Shown here: positions 59,327 through 64,000 of the stretch, in pieces
Layout of the letters: each line of letters begins with the position of its first letter
Position numbering within the stretch: the first letter of the stretch is position 1
Assembly: GCA_030549175.1 (NCBI GenBank)
Contig: JAUKUA010000007.1
Location: 1,364,001 to 1,428,000 of the forward strand
Length of the DNA: 64,000 nt
Source of the DNA: Lasiosphaeris hirsuta
Taxonomy: Eukaryota; Ascomycota; Sordariomycetes; Sordariales; Lasiosphaeriaceae
Direction of reading: 5' to 3'
Notes under the pieces: model-generated
What the model was told of the DNA's origin: nothing
The model's input: only the letters and a program-made list of their open reading frames with translations
The model's database searches: none
Position numbers and translations under genes: made by a program

Positions 59327-61025
59327 ATGGCCAACCAAACCCCCGCCGTTGTCATGGACAAGTAGGTGCAGCTCCCAGCAAATGATGGAGGCCAGCCCCG
59401 CCTCCGACATCAAAAGGCGCCGGTTTTTGTCACTTTTGAGGGTATACTGACACCTTGCGCATAGCGGCACGGGGTTCTCCAAGCTCGGTATGTCCTCGCC
59501 AGGCCCAAGCCCGCCTTCCTAGCATTCCTCATCTAATCAGCCCCCTGAATAGGTTTCGCCGGCAACGACTCCCCCTCGTTCGTCTTTCCGACCGCGATTG
59601 CGACCAAGGGCCCTGCCGCCGGCGGTGGTGGCTCCGGATCTGGCCGCCCCTCGGTCGCAAACAAGCCGTCTTTCTTGACCGGAGGCGCCGGCCCGGGAGG
59701 CCACTTATCAGCCAAGCGGGGAACTGAAGACCTCGATTTCTTCATTGGCGACGAGGCGATAGCGGCTTCCAGCGGACCTGGTGAGTTAAGATCCGCCAGT
59801 TACCGTGTTCACGACTGACAATTTAGGCTACGGGCTGCACTACCCAATCAGGCATGGCCAGATAGAGAACTGGGTGGGTTGAGCCACGACCGTCTGTGGG
59901 GAGGCAAGGCTAACCTAAGTCGCAGGATCATATGGAGCGGTTCTGGTCCAACTCGATCTTCAAATATCTTAGAGTTGAACCCGAAGACCACCACTTCCTT
60001 CTTACTGAACCCGTTAGATTCCTTCGCCCCGAGCTATCTGAGTCCGAGCTACTGACGAGACATCCAGCCCCTGAATCCGCCCGAGAACCGAGAAAACACG
60101 GCCGAGATCTTCTTCGAGTCCTTCAACTGTGCTGGTCTATACATCGCCGTCCAAGCCGTGCTAGCACTGGCAGCGTCCTGGACCTCTTCGAAGGTGCAGG
60201 ATAGGTCTCTCACAGGAACAGTCATTGATTCTGGTGATGGCGTTACCCACGTCATCCCCGTGGCCGAGGGCTATGTCATTGGTTCTTCGATCAAGTCGAT
60301 CCCGATTGCCGGTCGCGATATTACCTATTTTGTCCAGTCGCTTCTCCGAGACCGAGGCGAGCCAGACTCGTCGCTCAAGACGGCGCAAGAGATCAAGGAG
60401 GAATACTGCTATGTCTGCCCGGACATCGTCAAGGAGTTTGCCCGCTTTGACCGCGACCGCAGCCGGTTCCTGAAGCACGTCGTGACACAGCCAGGTGGTC
60501 GCCAGGTCACTGTTGATGTTGGTTACGAGCGCTTCCTTGCGCCCGAGATCTTTTTCAACCCCGAGATCTACTCGTCCGACTTCCTGACCCCACTCCCAGT
60601 GGTCGTCGACGGCGTGATTCAGTCATCGCCCATCGATGTCCGTCGCGGCCTGTACAAGAACATTGTTCTCTCTGGGGGAAGCACGCTGTACAAGGATTTC
60701 GGACGCAGGTTACAACGCGATATCAAGCACCTGGTGGATACTAGAATTCGGGCGAGCGAGGTGCGTAGCGGAGGCGCCAAGAGTGGTGGCCTCGAGGTTC
60801 AAGTCATTTCGCACAAGAGACAACGGCACGGCCCCTGGTTTGGAGGAAGCTTGCTTGGCCAGACGCCCGAGTTCCGGTCATACTGCCACACAAAGGCAGA
60901 GGTGTGTAGCCCATTGACCCCCTTAACGTGTGGGGATATGATTGCTGACCATTTCACAGTACCAGGAGTATGGGCCAGGGATTGTTCGGAGATTCGCGCT
61001 GCTTGGCGGGCCCGGAGGATCCTAA
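59327..61025 (+). CDS. arp3: Actin-related protein 3 (Arp2/3 complex)
   Basis: Seven exons (59327-59361, 59465-59487, 59553-59780, 59827-59873, 59926-60012, 60068-60901, 60960-61025) give 439 residues, the usual Arp3 size. Exon 2 is a 23-base microexon (GTGFSKL). Key signs: [20 protein letters not shown] (phosphate loop 1), [70 protein letters not shown], second phosphate loop [50 protein letters not shown], and the end [20 protein letters not shown] Gly/Pro-rich insert between ~40 and 75 and the Arp3-specific [15 protein letters not shown] loop match fungal orthologues. Arp3 with Arp2 forms the template of branched actin filaments in endocytic patches and at tips. Open continuation past 61025 into the 3' UTR is not used, since exon 7 ends at TAA. 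Confidence 0.97.
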
Positions 61026-62632
61026 ATAGTGAATTTTTGCTGAAGGCGAGCGGGCTAGATGTTTTCCAGGGGGCGGCGACATTTTAAAACAGCTGGCGCC
61101 AAAAATGAATGAATGATACGATGCTTATGTTGCTCTCCCCCAGGTGCATGTAGAAGTCGGCCATGCTGTATTGACATGAAGATGGTGGAAATGATGCCAG
61201 ACGTTGGCCAGACCCAGACAGACGGGGATCTCCCGTCCGCACCGGTCCGGGATGGCCGTTGCATTTAGAGTGGTAGGTGATAGGGGTCTGTCTCTTCCCG
61301 AGCCACTCCGGATGGCCTGATTCTGACTGACCGTCTAGGCCGGATGGAGGCGGAGGGGTTCGCCGAGTGGTATTGCATACGCAAAACCCCCTTGCGGAGT
61401 AGTATGCTGCAAGTGCTGGGATGGTTCCCCCAATAACTTTACTCATTATGGGTCCCATGTAAACAAAGGCGATCGATCCCCTCACCACCGTCGTCATCGG
61501 GCCCCCCTTCCCGACTTGACTTCCTGGTGTTGTCGGATCAAAGGCACAACAACCCCACTAGACCCCGCTCGACCCCGCGTTGGCCAATATTGCTTGATGG
61601 AGCAGTTTTCAAGCCTTACTCCCTGGTGACTGAAGATTGAAACTGGGGGTGCGGTTCTGAATCTAGACTCGCAGGCTTGGATCTGCTGGTCTAAGACCTT
61701 GGGGGGTTAGGGGTGCATACTAGATCTAACCCAAACCCAGCGTTCTATACACAGTAGGGCTGAAGAATCAAGCTTCAGAGAACAGAACCATAGAAAATTA
61801 CATTTCATGACAGGTCGGAGCACTGGTGGCATCAGGGGTCAAGGCGGGTTAACGGCGGTTTGATAGGAGTTCGCCGGTTGAGGTGGGGCCTAGCTAGGTC
61901 GGGCCGTTGGACCTGTCCGCGGGATATCACACCACCTTTTGACCTCGCTCAACTGCCACAAACTACCACCGACTGGGCGATTCCAATGCCCACTGCTCGG
62001 CCACCGTCTTGGGCCGCCCCTCTCTTTGCCTCGCAGGATCATTTGAGTATCCATATGCAGTGCTGGGATAGCTCCAAAGCCAAGTATCGTGTGTACCGTA
62101 CCGCACGAATTTGTCGGGATGGACTTGGATTTCCCCCAAGACACCCCTGGGAACAAGGAAACATAGGCTTATCCCTATCAAAACTACTGGCTTGGCTCGT
62201 CCATCTGCAAGCTACGTAAAATGGCGCCGAAGGAGCCGCAACCGGCCCGGCGGAGGGTTGCGAGGTCGTTTTCTTGAGATGTCTCCTCCAGATCATACGT
62301 TTTGGCCAAGGCTCCTTGGCCAGACCACTCAATCGCTCAAGCGTCTTACCACCACCACAGCGGACACCGTCTTCCAGCTTCCAAGCTTGGCCTGCGTCTC
62401 GTGTTCCCGCTTTTTCCAGCAACGAGTCATGACGAGTGTTTTTGTGTAGTCTTATTCTCGCTGATTCTGGTGCCTGTCCGATTTTCATATAAGGGCGAAA
62501 GCCGATCTCTTCGAGGATGGCCCCTTTCAGCCTTCGTACAGACGCGACTCCACAGAACACTATCACCATCAAAAGACAATACTTGAACAGCAAAAAACAA
62601 AAACCATCAACAAGAAATCTAACTTTACGATC
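61026..62632. other. arp3 3' region and adh promoter
   Basis: The left part is the arp3 3' UTR, the right part the promoter of the alcohol dehydrogenase. Open frames on both strands here are short, overlapping and lack domains. No repeat or mobile element is evident. Confidence 0.65.
62488..62493 (+). promoter_or_regulatory. TATA-like element of the adh gene
   Basis: TATAAG, in the context tcatataagg, lies 145 bases before the ATG. It is followed by a CA/AAC-rich leader typical of strongly expressed fungal metabolic genes. Position and sequence fit a core promoter; there is no direct evidence of use. Confidence 0.4.
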
Positions 62633-63750
62633 ATGACGACCTACGAGATCCCCACCGAGCAATGGGCTCAGGTCATCGAAGAGACCGGCTGTACGTCCCC
62701 CCCCCCCCTCCTCTCCCCCCTATTCATGTCATACTAACACCGCCCCCAGCATGCGTCTACAAGAAAATCCCAGTCCCCGTGCCAGGCCCAGATGAGGTGC
62801 TCATCGCCGTTAAGTTCTCAGGCGTGTGCCACACGGACCTGCACGCCATGAACGGCGACTGGCCGCTAGCGCGCAAGCTGCCGCTGGTGGGCGGGCACGA
62901 GGGCGCGGGCATCGTGGTGGCGCGCGGGTCGCTCGTGAGCGACGTGGCCATCGGCGACCGCGCCGGCATCAAGTGGCTCAACGGCAGCTGCCTAGCGTGC
63001 TCCTTCTGCCAGCAAGGCGACGAGCCGCTGTGCGGCAAGGCCAGCCTGTCCGGGTACACGGTCGACGGCAGCTTCCAGCAGTTCGCCGTCGCCAAGGCGG
63101 CGCACGTCGCGCGGATCCCCGACGGCATGGGGCTGGACGCCGTCGCGCCCGTGCTGTGCGCCGGCATCACCGTGTACAAGGGCCTCAAGGAGAGCGGCGC
63201 GCGGCCTGGCCAGTGGGTCGCCATTGTGGGCGCCGGCGGCGGCCTGGGCAGCATGGCGATCCAGTACGCCAAGGCCATGGGCCTGCACGTCATTGCCATT
63301 GATGCCGGGGAGGAGAAGCGCGAGAGCTGCAAGGAGCTTGGGGCCTCGGTGTACGTCGACTTTGCGGCGAGCGCGGACCTCGTTGCCGAGGTGAAGGCGG
63401 CCACCGGCGATGGCCTGGGCCCTCACGCCGTGCTGGTCCTGGCTGTCCAGGAGAAGCCGTTCCAACAGGCGACCCAGTATGTCCGGAGCAGGGGCAGCGT
63501 CGTCTGCATCGGCCTGCCGGCTAACGCGTACCTGCGCGCGCCCGTCTTCGATACCGTTGTCCGCATGATCAGCATCAAGGGCAGCTACGTCGGCAACCGC
63601 CAGGACACGGCCGAGGCGCTGGACTTCTTTGCCAGGGGCTTGGTCCATGTGCCGTTCAAGACCGTCGGGCTGAGCCAGCTGAACGAGGTCTATGCCATGA
63701 TGAAGGAAGGCAAGATTGTCGGGAGGTACGTTGTTGACACCAGCAAATGA
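62633..63750 (+). CDS. Zinc-dependent alcohol dehydrogenase (Adh1/medium-chain family)
   Basis: Exon 1 (62633-62690) and exon 2 (62750-63750) give 352 residues, the length of fungal tetrameric ADHs. The 59-base intron has donor GTACGT followed at once by twelve C, branch ACTAAC, and acceptor CAG. It oxidises primary alcohols or reduces acetaldehyde with NAD(H) in the cytosol. Visible: catalytic zinc ligands C46 ([16 protein letters not shown]) and H69 with E70 (GGHEGAG), third ligand in [12 protein letters not shown]; structural zinc C100, C103, C106, C114 ([17 protein letters not shown]); Rossmann motif [18 protein letters not shown]; and an acidic residue at the end of beta-2 (IAIDAG), pointing to NAD rather than NADP. 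The gene is very GC-rich with strong codon bias, suggesting high expression. Ethanol as the physiological substrate is inference. Confidence 0.95.
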
Positions 63751-64000
63751 GCGGCTGGTTTTGTGGTTCGGGAGGAAGCGGATTATGAGGTTTGATGAGG
63801 AGTTGGCGGCGCGGCTTGGAACAAAATGACTGGTGTTCTGGATTCTGTTTGCCTTTTGCTTCCTCATCTGTTTTGAAACTGATCTAGAGTTTTCGTATGG
63901 AACTGAAAACATAGAAAATACATGTGTTTTGGTCTTGTCTACTGTTGTGGGACGTTGACGAAACCCCCTTACTTCTATTGAAACCCAAGCCATGTTAACT
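63751..64000. other. adh 3' region, right edge
   Basis: AT-rich sequence after the adh stop, probably its 3' UTR, running to the window end. No gene begins here. Confidence 0.6.

Noticed and set aside
32453..63750. Acetyl-CoA synthetase and alcohol dehydrogenase as an ethanol/acetate gene cluster
   Set aside because: They are about 28 kb apart with unrelated housekeeping genes between; no shared regulator in the window.

Overview
The window is nuclear DNA from a filamentous ascomycete, most likely a Sordariomycete (Sordariales-like). The evidence is short introns of about 50-150 bases with GTRNGT donors, CTAAC branch sites and YAG acceptors, moderately GC-rich coding sequence, and proteins that read like Neurospora/Podospora orthologues (RCM-1/Ssn6, CRO1/She4, acu-5-type acetyl-CoA synthetase, a fungal ADAM). 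There is no operon, phage, CRISPR array, tRNA or recognisable intact transposon. GC content and species were not measured.

Layout: a TMEM115-like rhomboid-fold membrane protein (2465-3657, +) is followed by a gene-poor stretch of about 12.7 kb. Then come the Ssn6/RCM-1 TPR corepressor (16413-19492, +), which carries an apparent one-base frameshift in a C7 run, ribosomal protein uL3 (20248-21842, +), and two conserved fungal proteins of unknown function (22518-23072 and 25458-26184, +). Next are three minus-strand genes: an ADAM metalloprotease (27393-29890), acetyl-CoA synthetase (32453-34956) and a large kinesin (38702-44143).

The right part is denser and alternates strands: EME1-type Holliday-junction nuclease subunit (48240-50534, +), She4/CRO1 myosin chaperone (51262-53438, -), TFIIH subunit Tfb4 (54403-55584, +), a taspase-like threonine aspartase (56222-58156, -), ARP3 (59327-61025, +) and a zinc alcohol dehydrogenase (62633-63750, +). 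Kinesin/eme1, she4/tfb4 and taspase/arp3 are divergent pairs. Eme1/she4 and tfb4/taspase are convergent.

The genes are mostly housekeeping functions and do not form a pathway cluster. Loose themes are actin biology (ARP3, She4), DNA repair and transcription (EME1, Tfb4, which is also a repair factor), and two-carbon metabolism (acetyl-CoA synthetase and alcohol dehydrogenase, about 28 kb apart, so not a cluster). Exon structures were deduced by eye from splice consensus, reading-frame continuity and family knowledge. I found no convincing new multi-gene system. The items most worth checking are the ssn6 frameshift, the ssn6 upstream desert with its 20-bp perfect palindrome, possible N-terminal targeting extensions, frame-neutral introns, poly-C tracts abutting splice donors, and SUMO-interaction-like motifs in EME1.
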